Of a stretch of DNA of 64,000 bases, positions 54,693-63,792 are shown piece after piece (the first letter of the stretch is position 1; every line of letters starts with the position of its first letter). The translations under genes were made by a program, and so were the position numbers. Origin of the DNA: Sphingosinicella ginsenosidimutans (GTDB taxonomy: Bacteria > Pseudomonadota > Alphaproteobacteria > Sphingomonadales > Sphingomonadaceae); NCBI RefSeq assembly GCF_007995055.1, contig NZ_VOQQ01000001.1, forward strand, positions 248,001 through 312,000. The letters run 5' to 3'. Under the pieces are notes generated by a model that was given only the letters and a program-made list of their open reading frames with translations, was not told where the DNA came from and searched no databases.

Positions 54693-55553
54693 TCAACCCG
54701 CCTGAACCCGCGCGAGCAGCGCGTCGATCGCCGCCACCGACTCCGGCTCGTCGAGCGTCGGCGCATGGCCGACGCGGGGCACCGTGGTGAGCGCGAGCTT
54801 CGGCACTTCCTTCTTCATCCGCTTCGCCGTCTCGACGCTCAACAGGTCGGACAATTCGCCGCGCACCAATGTGGTCGGGATGCCGGAGAGGCTCCGGAAG
54901 GCGGGCCACAGGTCGTAGGCATTGTCGTTGGCCAGCTTGAACGGTTCGGCGATCCGCATGTCGTAATCGAGCACGATCCGCCCCGCCGGCGTCAGCTTGC
55001 ACACGCGCTTCGCATAGACGAGCCACTGGTCGATGTCCCAGTCGGGGTAGCGATCGCCCTGGCTTTCGCGCAGCGCGCGCGCGGCATGAAGCCAGGTCGG
55101 CCAGTTCTGCGGCCGGCCGACATAGGATCGGATATGATCGAGCCCGCGCGGCTCGATCACGGGGCCGATATCGTTGAGCAGGGCGCCGGCGATCCGGCTG
55201 CCGTCGGCCATCGCCATCAGCATCGTGATCAGGCCGCCCAGCGACGTGCCGATGAGGACGAACCGGTCCAGCGCCAGCTCGCGCACCAGCGCGTCGATAT
55301 CCTGGATATAGGCGGCCGGCACATAGGTCATCGGGTCCTTGGCATAGGCGCTCTCGCCGCGCCCGCGCAGATCGATGCAGATCACCCGCCATTGCCCCGC
55401 GAGCCGCCCCGCAACGCCTTCGAAGTCGCGCGCGTTCCTGGTCAGGCCCGGAATGCAGATGATCGGCGGACGGCTCGCCGGGCCGGCATAATCGCGGTAG
55501 TGGAGCCTGAGGCCGTCGCCTGATTCCCAATAGCCATTGGACCAATCCGCCAT
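54693..55553 (-). CDS. Alpha/beta hydrolase
   Basis: 286 residues. Oxyanion region ICIPGLTRNARDFEGVA near 32, nucleophile elbow VLIGTSLGGLITML (Ser near 104), acid region TTLVRGELSDLLS near 228 and catalytic His in VPRVGHAPTLDEPE near 262. A complete triad, so an active esterase or lactonase is likely; substrate unknown. Divergent from selO, 36 bases apart, so the two share a promoter region. Confidence 0.9.
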   Translation of the reverse strand: MADWSNGYWESGDGLRLHYRDYAGPASRPPIICIPGLTRNARDFEGVAGRLAGQWRVICIDLRGRGESAYAKDPMTYVPAAYIQDIDALVRELALDRFVLIGTSLGGLITMLMAMADGSRIAGALLNDIGPVIEPRGLDHIRSYVGRPQNWPTWLHAARALRESQGDRYPDWDIDQWLVYAKRVCKLTPAGRIVLDYDMRIAEPFKLANDNAYDLWPAFRSLSGIPTTLVRGELSDLLSVETAKRMKKEVPKLALTTVPRVGHAPTLDEPESVAAIDALLARVQAG

Positions 55554-55589
55554 GCCAAGCCCCTATCGTTCAGCCCTCCCTATCGACGG

Positions 55590-57008
55590 ATGACACGCCG
55601 CGCGCAAGCCGAGCCAGGCTATCGGGCGGATCCGGCGATCCTGTCGCTGGGACCGGATTTCTACGATTCCGTCGCGCCGGCCGATTTCCCGCAGGCGATC
55701 CTGCGCTTCCGCAACGATCGCGCCGCCGCCCAGGTCGGGCTCGCCGAATTGGACGATCAGGCCTGGGTCCGTCACTTCGCCCGGTTCGAGCCGCTTCCCG
55801 ACAATCTCGGGGCGCCGCTCGCCCTGCGCTATCATGGCCACCAGTTCCGCGTGTACAATCCGGACATCGGGGACGGCCGCGGCTTCCTATTCGCGCAGCT
55901 GCGTGACGATCGCGGCCGCCTGCTCGATCTCGGCACCAAGGGATCGGGACAGACGCCCTACAGCCGCTTCGGCGATGGACGACTGACGCTGAAGGGCGCC
56001 GTGCGCGAGCTGCTCGCGACCGAGATGCTCGAAGCGCTGGGGGTGGAGACCAGCCGCACCTTCTCGCTGATCGAGACCGGGGAGGCGCTCGAGCGCGGCG
56101 ACGAGCCCTCCCCCACCCGCTCCGCCGTGCTCGTCCGCCTCAGCCACGGCCATATCCGCATCGGCACCTTCCAGCGCCTCGCCGCGCTCGACCAGGGCGA
56201 CAATATCGCGAAGCTCGCCGCCTACTGCCTCGCCAACTTCTTCGGCGACACGGCGGCGGGAGAAGACGCGCCGCAGCGCTTGCTCGCGCATGCCACGGCC
56301 GGCACGGCGCGGCTCGCGGCCTCCTACATCGCGGCCGGTTTCGTCCACGGCGTGCTCAATTCCGACAATATCAACATCACCGCGGAGAGCTTCGATTACG
56401 GTCCGTGGCGCTGGACGCCTTATTGGGACGGCGGCTTCACCGCGGCCTATTTCGACCATGCCGGCCTCTATGCCTTCGCGCGCCAGCCCGAGGCGGTCCA
56501 CTGGGATCTCGTCCAGCTCGCCATCGCGCTTCGCAAGGTCGCCGAGGCGGAGGTGCTGACCCCGGTGCTCGAACGATTCCCGCAGCTCTTCCGCGAAGCC
56601 CTGCGCGATGCGGTCTTCGCCCGCCTCGCCATCGTCCCGGGCGATCTGGAGGAGGACATGGCGCTGGTCGCCGCGATCGAGGAGACGCTGGGCCGCCAGA
56701 CCGTCACCATCGACCGCTTCTTCTTCGATTGGCGCGGCGGATCGCTGCGCGGGCCGAGCGATCTTTATGGCGATTTCGACGCGGTGCGGGACCTGATCGG
56801 TCGCCGGATCGCCGCGCCGGGCGCGCTCGATCATCCTTATTGGTCCGACGCCGGGCCCTGTTCGATGCATATCGAGGAGGTCGAGGCGATCTGGTCGCGG
56901 ATCGACGAAGCGGATGACTGGTCGGCGCTCCACGCCAAGGTCGCGGCGGTGCGCCGGATGGGCGAAGCGCTTGAAAAATCCCGGCGGGGGGCCAAGAAAG
57001 ACACATGA
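55590..57008 (+). CDS. selO: Protein adenylyltransferase SelO
   Basis: 472 residues, pseudokinase fold that AMPylates proteins in redox stress. RYHGHQFRVYNPDIGDGRG, LDLGTKGSGQTPYSRFGDGR (nucleotide-binding Lys), GFVHGVLNSDNINITAESFD (catalytic Asn/Asp) and DYGPWRWTPYWDG are all present. The C-terminal selenocysteine/Cys of larger homologues is absent, as in many bacterial forms. Its stop overlaps the ATG of astD by 4 bases. Confidence 0.93.
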   Translation: MTRRAQAEPGYRADPAILSLGPDFYDSVAPADFPQAILRFRNDRAAAQVGLAELDDQAWVRHFARFEPLPDNLGAPLALRYHGHQFRVYNPDIGDGRGFLFAQLRDDRGRLLDLGTKGSGQTPYSRFGDGRLTLKGAVRELLATEMLEALGVETSRTFSLIETGEALERGDEPSPTRSAVLVRLSHGHIRIGTFQRLAALDQGDNIAKLAAYCLANFFGDTAAGEDAPQRLLAHATAGTARLAASYIAAGFVHGVLNSDNINITAESFDYGPWRWTPYWDGGFTAAYFDHAGLYAFARQPEAVHWDLVQLAIALRKVAEAEVLTPVLERFPQLFREALRDAVFARLAIVPGDLEEDMALVAAIEETLGRQTVTIDRFFFDWRGGSLRGPSDLYGDFDAVRDLIGRRIAAPGALDHPYWSDAGPCSMHIEEVEAIWSRIDEADDWSALHAKVAAVRRMGEALEKSRRGAKKDT

Positions 57009-58441
57009 CCCTGATCTCGATCGAACCCGCCACCGGCCAGACGCTCTGGACCGGGGAGACCGGCGATGTGGACGCCGCGGTCGCGGCCGCGCGCGCCGCC
57101 TGGTCCGGCTGGGCCTCCAAGCCCTTTTCGGTGCGGGTGGAGACGATGCGGCGCTTCGCCAATGTGGCGCGAGGCAAGCTCGACGCCTTTGCGGACCTCA
57201 TCGCGCGCGAGACCGGCAAGCCGCTGTGGGAGGCCCGCACCGAGGCCGAGGCGGTCATCAACAAGGTCGACATCTCGGTCGCGGCCTATGCCGATCGTAC
57301 TGCCCAGCGCCGTCTTGAAGGCGCGATGGGAACGCGCGTCGCGGTTCGCCACAAGCCGCATGGCGTACTCGGCGTGCTCGGCCCCTATAATTTCCCGGCG
57401 CACCTGCCCAACGGCCACATGGTCCCGGCGCTGATCGCCGGCAATGCGGTCGTGTTCAAGCCGAGCGAGAAGACGCCGGCGGTCGGCGAATATCTGATCG
57501 GCCTCTACCGCGAGGCTGGCGTGCCCGAAGGCGTGGTCGGCTGCGTCCAGGGCGGCGCGGACACCGGCAAGGCGCTTGCCGGGCATTCCGGGCTCGACGG
57601 GCTGCTCTTCACCGGATCGGCGCGCGCGGGGCTCGCCCTCAACCGCCAGTTCGCCGATGTGCCGCACAAGATCCTCGCCCTCGAAATGGGCGGCAACAAC
57701 CCGATCGTCGTGTGGGACGCCAAGGACCTCCACGCCGCCGCCGCGATCGTCGTCCAGTCCGCCTACATGACCGCCGGGCAGCGCTGCACCGCGGCGCGCC
57801 GCCTGATCGTTCGCGAGGGCGAGCATGAGGCTTTGGCGGAGACGATCGTGAAGATCCTTGATCGCCTGATCGTCGATCATCCCCATGCCACGCCCGCCCC
57901 CTATATGGGCCCGGTGATCGACAATGACGCCGCGGATCGACTCCAGGCCGATGTCCTCGATCTCATGGGCAAGGGCGGGCGCGCATTACGACGGCTGGAC
58001 CGAAAGGTCTCGGACAAGCCGTTCCTCACCCCGGCGCTCATCGACGTGACGGATGTCGAAAAGCGGCCCGATGCGGAGCTGTTCGGCCCCGTCCTCCAGA
58101 TGATCCGCGTCCCGGATTTCGACGCCGCGCTCGCCGAAGCCAATGCGACCCGCTACGGCCTCGCCGCCAGCCTGATCGGCGGCGCGCCCGAGCTTTACGA
58201 CCGCTTCTGGTCGACGGTGCGGGCCGGCGTCATCAACTGGAACAAGCCGACCAACGGCGCGCCCTCGTCCGCCCCGTTCGGCGGCATCGGCCTCTCCGGC
58301 AACCACCGCCCAAGCGCTTATTATGCCGCCGATTATTGCGCCTATCCGGTGACCAGTTCGGAGGCGGAGGCGGCACGCGCGACGATCGGCGTGGGGCTGG
58401 CCGATCCGGCGTCAGCGGCGGCGAACAATCTGGAAGGCTAA
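57005..58441 (+). CDS. astD: N-succinylglutamate 5-semialdehyde dehydrogenase
   Basis: 478 residues, ALDH family. Oxidises succinylglutamate semialdehyde in the arginine succinyltransferase pathway. LGPYNFPAHLPNGHMVPALI near 123, FTGSARAGLALNRQF near 200, ALEMGGNNPIVVWDAKD (Glu near 223) and catalytic Cys in TAGQRCTAARRL near 260 fit AstD. The other ast genes are not in the window. Translationally coupled to selO by an ATGA overlap. Confidence 0.9.
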   Translation: MTLISIEPATGQTLWTGETGDVDAAVAAARAAWSGWASKPFSVRVETMRRFANVARGKLDAFADLIARETGKPLWEARTEAEAVINKVDISVAAYADRTAQRRLEGAMGTRVAVRHKPHGVLGVLGPYNFPAHLPNGHMVPALIAGNAVVFKPSEKTPAVGEYLIGLYREAGVPEGVVGCVQGGADTGKALAGHSGLDGLLFTGSARAGLALNRQFADVPHKILALEMGGNNPIVVWDAKDLHAAAAIVVQSAYMTAGQRCTAARRLIVREGEHEALAETIVKILDRLIVDHPHATPAPYMGPVIDNDAADRLQADVLDLMGKGGRALRRLDRKVSDKPFLTPALIDVTDVEKRPDAELFGPVLQMIRVPDFDAALAEANATRYGLAASLIGGAPELYDRFWSTVRAGVINWNKPTNGAPSSAPFGGIGLSGNHRPSAYYAADYCAYPVTSSEAEAARATIGVGLADPASAAANNLEG

Positions 58442-58444
58442 CCG

Positions 58445-58466
58445 CCCCTCCCGCTTGCGGGAGGGG
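58445..58466. terminator. Hairpin between convergent astD and oligopeptidase genes
   Basis: CCCCTCCCG (58445-58453) and CGGGAGGGG (58458-58466) form a perfect 9-base stem with a CTTG loop, starting 4 bases after the astD stop. No T run; could act on both strands. Confidence 0.5.
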
Positions 58467-58511
58467 ATCGAGGGGTGGGCGAGACCGGTCTTTCACAAGC
58501 CCACCCGGCGA

Positions 58512-60644
58512 TCAATCCACCAGACGCTGGCTTGCGTAGGTATATTCGAGCGCCAGCCGCCGCGCCGTCTCCTGGAGATTCGCCGCCGCGGCGTGGCCGC
58601 CTTCGACATTCTCGTAATAATAATAAGGCTGGTGCAGCTCGGCGAGGCGAGCCGCCGCCTTGCGGCCGTGGAACGGGGTCACCCGGTCGTCCGCGGTCGA
58701 GGTCTCGATGAACGGCATCGGATAGGTCACGCCGGCCCGCAGATGCTGGTAGGGCGAATAGGCTTCGATCCAGGCGCGCTGCTCGGGAATGCGCGGATCG
58801 CCATATTCGCCGATCCACGATGCCCCGGCGCCGAGCAGGTGGAAGCGAAGCATGTCGAACAAAGGCACCTGGATGATCGCGGCGTGGAACAGGTCCGGCC
58901 GCTGGGTGATCGCGGTGCCGACCAGGAGACCGCCCTGGCTCCCGCCGATCACGCCGAGCCGGCGCGGCGAGGTGAAGCGGCGGCGGATCAGATCCTCGGC
59001 GACCGCCTGATAATCGTCCCAGGTGCGCTGCTTGGTCCGTCCCTGCGCCGCTTCGTGCCAGTCGGGCCCGAACTCGCCGCCGCCGCGCAGGTTCGCGACG
59101 ACGAAGCTGTTGCCCTGTTCGAGCCACAGCCGGCCCATCGTCGCGCTGTAGCTTGGCACCATGCTGACCTGATAACCGCCATAGCCGTTGAGCAGGGTCG
59201 GCGTCGAACCGTCGAGCGGCATGTCGCGGCGATGGATGATGAAATAGGGAATGCGCGTGCCGTCGCGCGAGGTCGCCTCGAACTGCTCGACCACCTCGTT
59301 GGAGGCATCGAAGCGCGGCGGGGTGGACTTGATCTGCTCGAGCTGCCCGGCGCCGTCATAATACCACAAGGTCGTCGGCGTCAGATAATCCGTGACGCTG
59401 AACATCGCCTGATCGGTCCGGTCGGCCGTGGTCGCGATCTGGATCGTCGCATTGGCCGGCAGCGCGATCGGCGTCGTCCGCCAGGCCCCGTTCGCATAAT
59501 CCATCGCAAAGGCGCGTCCGCGGACATTGTCGAGGATCGAGATGATGAGCTTGCCGTGCGTCGTCGATGCGCCGTCGAGCGTCTGGCGCGGTCCCGGCGC
59601 CCACACCAGGCTCGGCCGCGCCGCATTGGGATCGCGTTCCCATTCGGCGAGGTCGTAGGAAACCAGCGAATCGGTCGCGAAATGCAGGCCCGGCGCGGCA
59701 TCCCAGGGTTCGGACAACTGGAGCAGCAGCCGGCCGCTGACGATGCCGACGAAGTTCGACTTCTGCGGAATGTTGAGGACCACATTGCCGCCGTCGCGAA
59801 GCAGCGTGATCTGGCTGTGGAAGAAATCGAGCCCGCGGCGGACCAGAACGCCGTGCGAGCGGCCGTCATTGTCCCACAGCACGAACGGCGCCGCGCTCAC
59901 GTCCTCGCGGGTGCCGCGGAAGACCTCCTCCGCTTGGTCGATGCTCTGCCCGCGCCGCAGCCGCTTGATGACGAACGGGTAGCTCGAATCGGTCATCGTG
60001 CCGGGGCCCCAGTCGCGCGCGACGAGGATCGTGTCGGCATCGACCCAGGTCACGTCCTGCTTGCTTTCGGGCAGGTTGAAGCCACCGTCGACGAAGCGCT
60101 TCTCGACCGTGTCGAACTCGCGCACCACATCGGCATCGCGGCCGCCGTTGGACAGCGACACGAGGCAGCGCCGCATCTCGGGCGGCAGGCACTGCATCCC
60201 GTGATAGACCCAGTTCACATGCTCCGCGCGGGAGAGCGCATCGACGTCGAGCACCGTTTCCCATTGCGGATCCTCGGTGCGGTAGCTCGCCAGCGTCGTG
60301 CGGCGCAGCAGGCCCTGCACATGATCGGCGTCCTGCCAGAAATTGTAGAGCCCGTCGGGCCTGAACTGGACGCCCGGAATGCGATCGCGCGCCTGAAGGA
60401 TGGTGAGCGCATGATCGACCATCGTCTGGTAGCGCGGATCGGCCTGGAGCGCGCCCAAGGTGCGCTGGTTCTCGTTCCTGACCCAGGCCATGGCCCGATC
60501 CGAATCGGTTTCGAGCCAGGTATAGGGATCGTCCGCGGCCGGCTGTCCCGCGGCGGACACCGCGCCTTGCGGCTGCGCCGCCCCCATGGATGCCGCCCCG
60601 GTCAAGACGACGAATCCGGCCAGAAGCCGCGCTGCCAATTGCAT
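58512..60644 (-). CDS. Secreted prolyl oligopeptidase (S9A family)
   Basis: 710 residues from the ATG at 60642-60644, preceded by GGGAGG at 6 bases; the signal peptide QLAARLLAGFVVLTGAASMG-AAQ then sits right at the start. N-terminal beta-propeller to about 440, then the alpha/beta hydrolase domain: nucleophile Ser in GVIGGSQGGLLVG near 560, Asp in ETSTADDRVTPFHGR and His in ENVEGGHAAAAN. Hydrolyses proline-containing peptides in the periplasm. Confidence 0.92.
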   Translation of the reverse strand: MQLAARLLAGFVVLTGAASMGAAQPQGAVSAAGQPAADDPYTWLETDSDRAMAWVRNENQRTLGALQADPRYQTMVDHALTILQARDRIPGVQFRPDGLYNFWQDADHVQGLLRRTTLASYRTEDPQWETVLDVDALSRAEHVNWVYHGMQCLPPEMRRCLVSLSNGGRDADVVREFDTVEKRFVDGGFNLPESKQDVTWVDADTILVARDWGPGTMTDSSYPFVIKRLRRGQSIDQAEEVFRGTREDVSAAPFVLWDNDGRSHGVLVRRGLDFFHSQITLLRDGGNVVLNIPQKSNFVGIVSGRLLLQLSEPWDAAPGLHFATDSLVSYDLAEWERDPNAARPSLVWAPGPRQTLDGASTTHGKLIISILDNVRGRAFAMDYANGAWRTTPIALPANATIQIATTADRTDQAMFSVTDYLTPTTLWYYDGAGQLEQIKSTPPRFDASNEVVEQFEATSRDGTRIPYFIIHRRDMPLDGSTPTLLNGYGGYQVSMVPSYSATMGRLWLEQGNSFVVANLRGGGEFGPDWHEAAQGRTKQRTWDDYQAVAEDLIRRRFTSPRRLGVIGGSQGGLLVGTAITQRPDLFHAAIIQVPLFDMLRFHLLGAGASWIGEYGDPRIPEQRAWIEAYSPYQHLRAGVTYPMPFIETSTADDRVTPFHGRKAAARLAELHQPYYYYENVEGGHAAAANLQETARRLALEYTYASQRLVD

Positions 60645-60737
60645 GAATGCCCTCCCGTCACTGTCCGACATGGCTAGGGCAGCGCCGCAGGAGTCGCAAT
60701 CCGGAATCCTCCTGCCCGCGAAGCGGATGGGACGGAT

Positions 60738-62228
60738 TCACCCCCGAATCTCGGGTAGATGGCTCTCGTCGACATGGTCGCTGAAGCGGGTGATCTTGGC
60801 CTCGAACTTCAGCCGGACCTTGCCGGTGGAGCCGTGGCGCTGCTTGGCGACGAGAAGCTCCGCAAGGCCATAGGCGCGCGCCATCTCTTCCTGCCATTTC
60901 GGGAAATCGGGATGATCCTCGGCCGGCTGGCGGGCGGCGAGATAATATTCCTCGCGGTAGACGAACCACACCATGTCGGCGTCCTGCTCGATCGATCCGG
61001 ATTCGCGAAGATCCGAAAGCTGCGGCCTCTTGTCCTCGCGCTGCTCGACCGCGCGGGAGAGCTGCGAGAGCGCCAGCACCGGGACGCTCAATTCCTTGGC
61101 GAGCGTCTTGAGCCCGCGCGAGATTTCCGAAATCTCCTGGACTCGATTGTCGTTGCCGCCGCGGCCCGTGCCCTGGAGGAGCTGGAGATAGTCGACGACG
61201 ATGAAGCCGATATTGCGTTGCCGCTTCAGCCGCCGCGCGCGGGTCCTGAGCGCCGCGATGGTGAGGCCGGGCGTGTCGTCGATATAGAGCGGCAGGCTTT
61301 CCAGTTCGGCGGCGGCGCGGGCGAGGTTGCGGAAATCGTGCTGGCTGATCTTGCCCATGCGCAAGGCTTCGGAGCTGATCCCGCTATTTTCCGCGAGGAT
61401 ACGGGTGGCGAGCTGGTCGGCCGACATTTCGAGGCTGAAGAAGGCGACGCCGGCACCGGCCCGCTTCGTCGGATCGATCCCGTCCTCTTCCTCCTGAAGC
61501 CAGCGGCGGGCGGTGTTGAAGGCGATGTTCGTGGCGAGCGCGGTCTTCCCCATGCCCGGACGACCGGCAAGGATGACGAGATCGGAATTGTGGAGACCGC
61601 CGGTCTTCGCGTTGACCGTCTCCAGCCCGGTGGTGAGGCCGGACAGGCCGCCGCCGCTGTTCAGCGCCTTTTCCGCCATCTGCACGGCCATTCGGGTGGC
61701 GAGGCCGAAGCTCTTCACCGATCCTTCGCCGCCCCCTTCCTCCGCGACCTTGTAGAGCGCCGATTCGGCCGCCTCGATCTGGCCCTTGGGCTCGACCTCC
61801 TCGCTGGTGTCCATCGCCCGCTCGACCATCTCGCGGCCGACGCCGACGAGCGCGCGCAGCAGGGCGAGATCATAGACCTGCTCGGCGAAGTCGCGCGCCC
61901 CGATGATCGCGGCGCCCGATCCGGTGAGCTGCGCCAGATAGGCCGGGCCGCCAAGCTCCTTCATCTGCTCGTCCGACTCGAACAGCGGCTTCAGCGTCAC
62001 CGGGTTGGCGATCATGTTGCGATCGATGAGGCGCAGGATCTGCTCGTAGATCCGCCCGTGCAGCGGCTCGAAGAAATGGTCGGGCCGCAGCTTCGTCTGG
62101 ACGTCCTCTGCAAGCCGGTTGTCGATCATCAGCGCGCCGAGCAGCGCCGCCTCCGCCTCCACGTTGCAGGGCAGCGACTGCGCGTCGGGCGCGGCGGGTT
62201 CGACGATCGCGAAGGGTTGGGAAGCCAT
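60738..62228 (-). CDS. dnaB: Replicative DNA helicase DnaB
   Basis: 496 residues. N-terminal domain NVEAEAALLGALMIDNRLAE; Walker A in VILAGRPGMGKTALATNIAF near 215, Walker B in GFIVVDYLQLLQGTGRGG near 335, and the DnaB motif LSQLSRAVEQREDKRPQLSD near 385. Unwinds DNA at the fork. ATG 62226-62228 chosen (MASQPFAIVEP). Divergent from the UPF0262 gene. Confidence 0.97.
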   Translation of the reverse strand: MASQPFAIVEPAAPDAQSLPCNVEAEAALLGALMIDNRLAEDVQTKLRPDHFFEPLHGRIYEQILRLIDRNMIANPVTLKPLFESDEQMKELGGPAYLAQLTGSGAAIIGARDFAEQVYDLALLRALVGVGREMVERAMDTSEEVEPKGQIEAAESALYKVAEEGGGEGSVKSFGLATRMAVQMAEKALNSGGGLSGLTTGLETVNAKTGGLHNSDLVILAGRPGMGKTALATNIAFNTARRWLQEEEDGIDPTKRAGAGVAFFSLEMSADQLATRILAENSGISSEALRMGKISQHDFRNLARAAAELESLPLYIDDTPGLTIAALRTRARRLKRQRNIGFIVVDYLQLLQGTGRGGNDNRVQEISEISRGLKTLAKELSVPVLALSQLSRAVEQREDKRPQLSDLRESGSIEQDADMVWFVYREEYYLAARQPAEDHPDFPKWQEEMARAYGLAELLVAKQRHGSTGKVRLKFEAKITRFSDHVDESHLPEIRG

Positions 62229-62321
62229 GGTCCGACCTGTGAACCTTTCCGCGCGGCCGCTCAAGCCGGCGGGCCTGTGGAACAGGTGGATGAATCATGC
62301 TGCACCCGCTAACAAGGCGCA

Positions 62322-62840
62322 ATGGCCGATCCGCGCATCATCGACATCCAGCTCGACGAGCGGTCGATCCTGAAGCGCAATCCGGACATCGAGCAGGAGC
62401 GGCGGATCGCGATCTTCGATCTGCTCGAGGCCAATCATTTCGACGTTCCGGGCCGCGATGGCCCCTTCCGCATCGCGCTTGCGGTCGAGGAGGCGCGGCT
62501 CGCGATTCGAGTCGCCGACCGGGAAGGCGCGCCGCTCGAGACGATCCGCGTCGGTCTCGCGCGCCTGCGCCGGCCGATTCGCGATTATTTCCAGATCTGC
62601 GAATCCTATTTCCGCGCGGTGAGGACGAACGGCGCCAAGGGGATCGAGGCGATCGACATGGCGCGGCGCGGCCTCCACAACGACGCCGCCGAGACGCTGA
62701 AGGACTGCCTTGCCGGCAAGGTGGATGTCGATTTCGATACCGCGCGGCGGCTTTTCACCCTGATCTGCGTCCTCCACATCCGGGCATCGACGTCGGTGGT
62801 TGACTCGGGCGCCGCCGGCCCCGCATCCATCGCGGGATGA
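62322..62840 (+). CDS. UPF0262 family protein
   Basis: 172 residues. MADPRIIDIQLDERSILKRN, EQERRIAIFDLLEANHF, RPIRDYFQICESYFRAVRTN and IEAIDMARRGLHNDAAETL are the conserved stretches of this alphaproteobacterial family of unknown function. First gene of a run with a lipoprotein and dcd, joined by 4-base and 1-base overlaps. Confidence 0.92.
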   Translation: MADPRIIDIQLDERSILKRNPDIEQERRIAIFDLLEANHFDVPGRDGPFRIALAVEEARLAIRVADREGAPLETIRVGLARLRRPIRDYFQICESYFRAVRTNGAKGIEAIDMARRGLHNDAAETLKDCLAGKVDVDFDTARRLFTLICVLHIRASTSVVDSGAAGPASIAG

Positions 62841-63238
62841 AGTTTCTCCTGCTGCTGCCCGTCCTCGCCCTCGGCGCCTGCGCGACCGAATCGCGGCCCT
62901 ACAATCCGGTCCGCGACGTTCGCTACAGCGCGATCGGCGCCGATCCCTTCTGGCAGCTGACGATCGGCGACGATCGCATCGTCCTTCGCGTCGCCGCCGA
63001 TCCGGCGACCGGGCAGGCGCCGCCGGATGCGATCTGGCCGCGCACCCTGCCGCGCATCCAGGATGGCGTCACGACGTGGCAATCGGACAGCGGCACCGCA
63101 TCGATCGAGATTGAGGCGCGTCCCGGCCCCTGCGGCAGCGACCAGGGGCCGACCTGGCGGGACAGCGTGACGGTGCGCCTTGCGGGGCGCGAACTCACCG
63201 GCTGCGGCGGCCTGCTCGTGCCGCGGGCGCGCGACTGA
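62837..63238 (+). CDS. Putative lipoprotein
   Basis: 133 residues. Lipobox LALGAC within the first 15 residues, so lipid attachment to Cys14 is expected. The core [40 protein letters not shown] and [16 protein letters not shown] matches the COG3650-type predicted membrane/META-like proteins. Start overlaps the UPF0262 stop by 4 bases; its stop shares a base with the dcd start. Confidence 0.83.
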   Translation: MKFLLLLPVLALGACATESRPYNPVRDVRYSAIGADPFWQLTIGDDRIVLRVAADPATGQAPPDAIWPRTLPRIQDGVTTWQSDSGTASIEIEARPGPCGSDQGPTWRDSVTVRLAGRELTGCGGLLVPRARD

Positions 63239-63792
63239 TGTCGATCCTGTCCGACCGCTGGATCCGCGAGAAGGCGCGTTCGGAGGGCATGATCGAGCCC
63301 TTCGTGGAGGCGCAGCGGCGCGAGGGCTGCATCAGCTACGGCCTCTCCTCCTACGGCTATGACGCGCGCGTCGCCGACGAGTTCAAGATCTTCACCAATG
63401 TCGACAATGCGGTGGTCGACCCGAAGGATTTCGCCGCCAACAGCTTCGTCGACCGCAAGACCGATTGCTGCATCATCCCGCCCAACAGCTTCGCGCTGGC
63501 GCGAACGGTGGAATATTTCCGGATCCCGCGCGACGTGCTGGTGATCTGCCTCGGCAAGTCCACCTATGCGCGCTGCGGCATCATCGTGAACGTGACCCCG
63601 CTCGAGCCCGGCTGGGAGGGCCATGTGACGCTGGAGTTCAGCAACACGACGCCGCTTCCCGCCAAGGTCTATGCGAACGAGGGCGCCTGCCAGTTCCTCT
63701 TCCTCCAGGGCAACGAGCCCTGCGAGACGAGCTATGCCGACCGCGCCGGCAAATATATGGGCCAGCGCGGTGTCACCCTGCCGAAGCTCTAG
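63238..63792 (+). CDS. dcd: dCTP deaminase
   Basis: 184 residues. Converts dCTP to dUTP for thymidylate supply. [20 protein letters not shown] near 29, [20 protein letters not shown] near 102 and the catalytic Glu in [20 protein letters not shown] near 130 are the family motifs. Its stop shares CTAG with the convergent gene. Confidence 0.96.
   Translation: MSILSDRWIREKARSEGMIEPFVEAQRREGCISYGLSSYGYDARVADEFKIFTNVDNAVVDPKDFAANSFVDRKTDCCIIPPNSFALARTVEYFRIPRDVLVICLGKSTYARCGIIVNVTPLEPGWEGHVTLEFSNTTPLPAKVYANEGACQFLFLQGNEPCETSYADRAGKYMGQRGVTLPKL

Noticed and set aside
55590..57008. SelO called truncated because the C-terminal Sec/Cys is missing
   Set aside because: Many bacterial SelO proteins are this length and all catalytic motifs are present.
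58455..62312. Long plus-strand frames opposite the oligopeptidase and dnaB
   Set aside because: Shadow frames of two well-supported genes.
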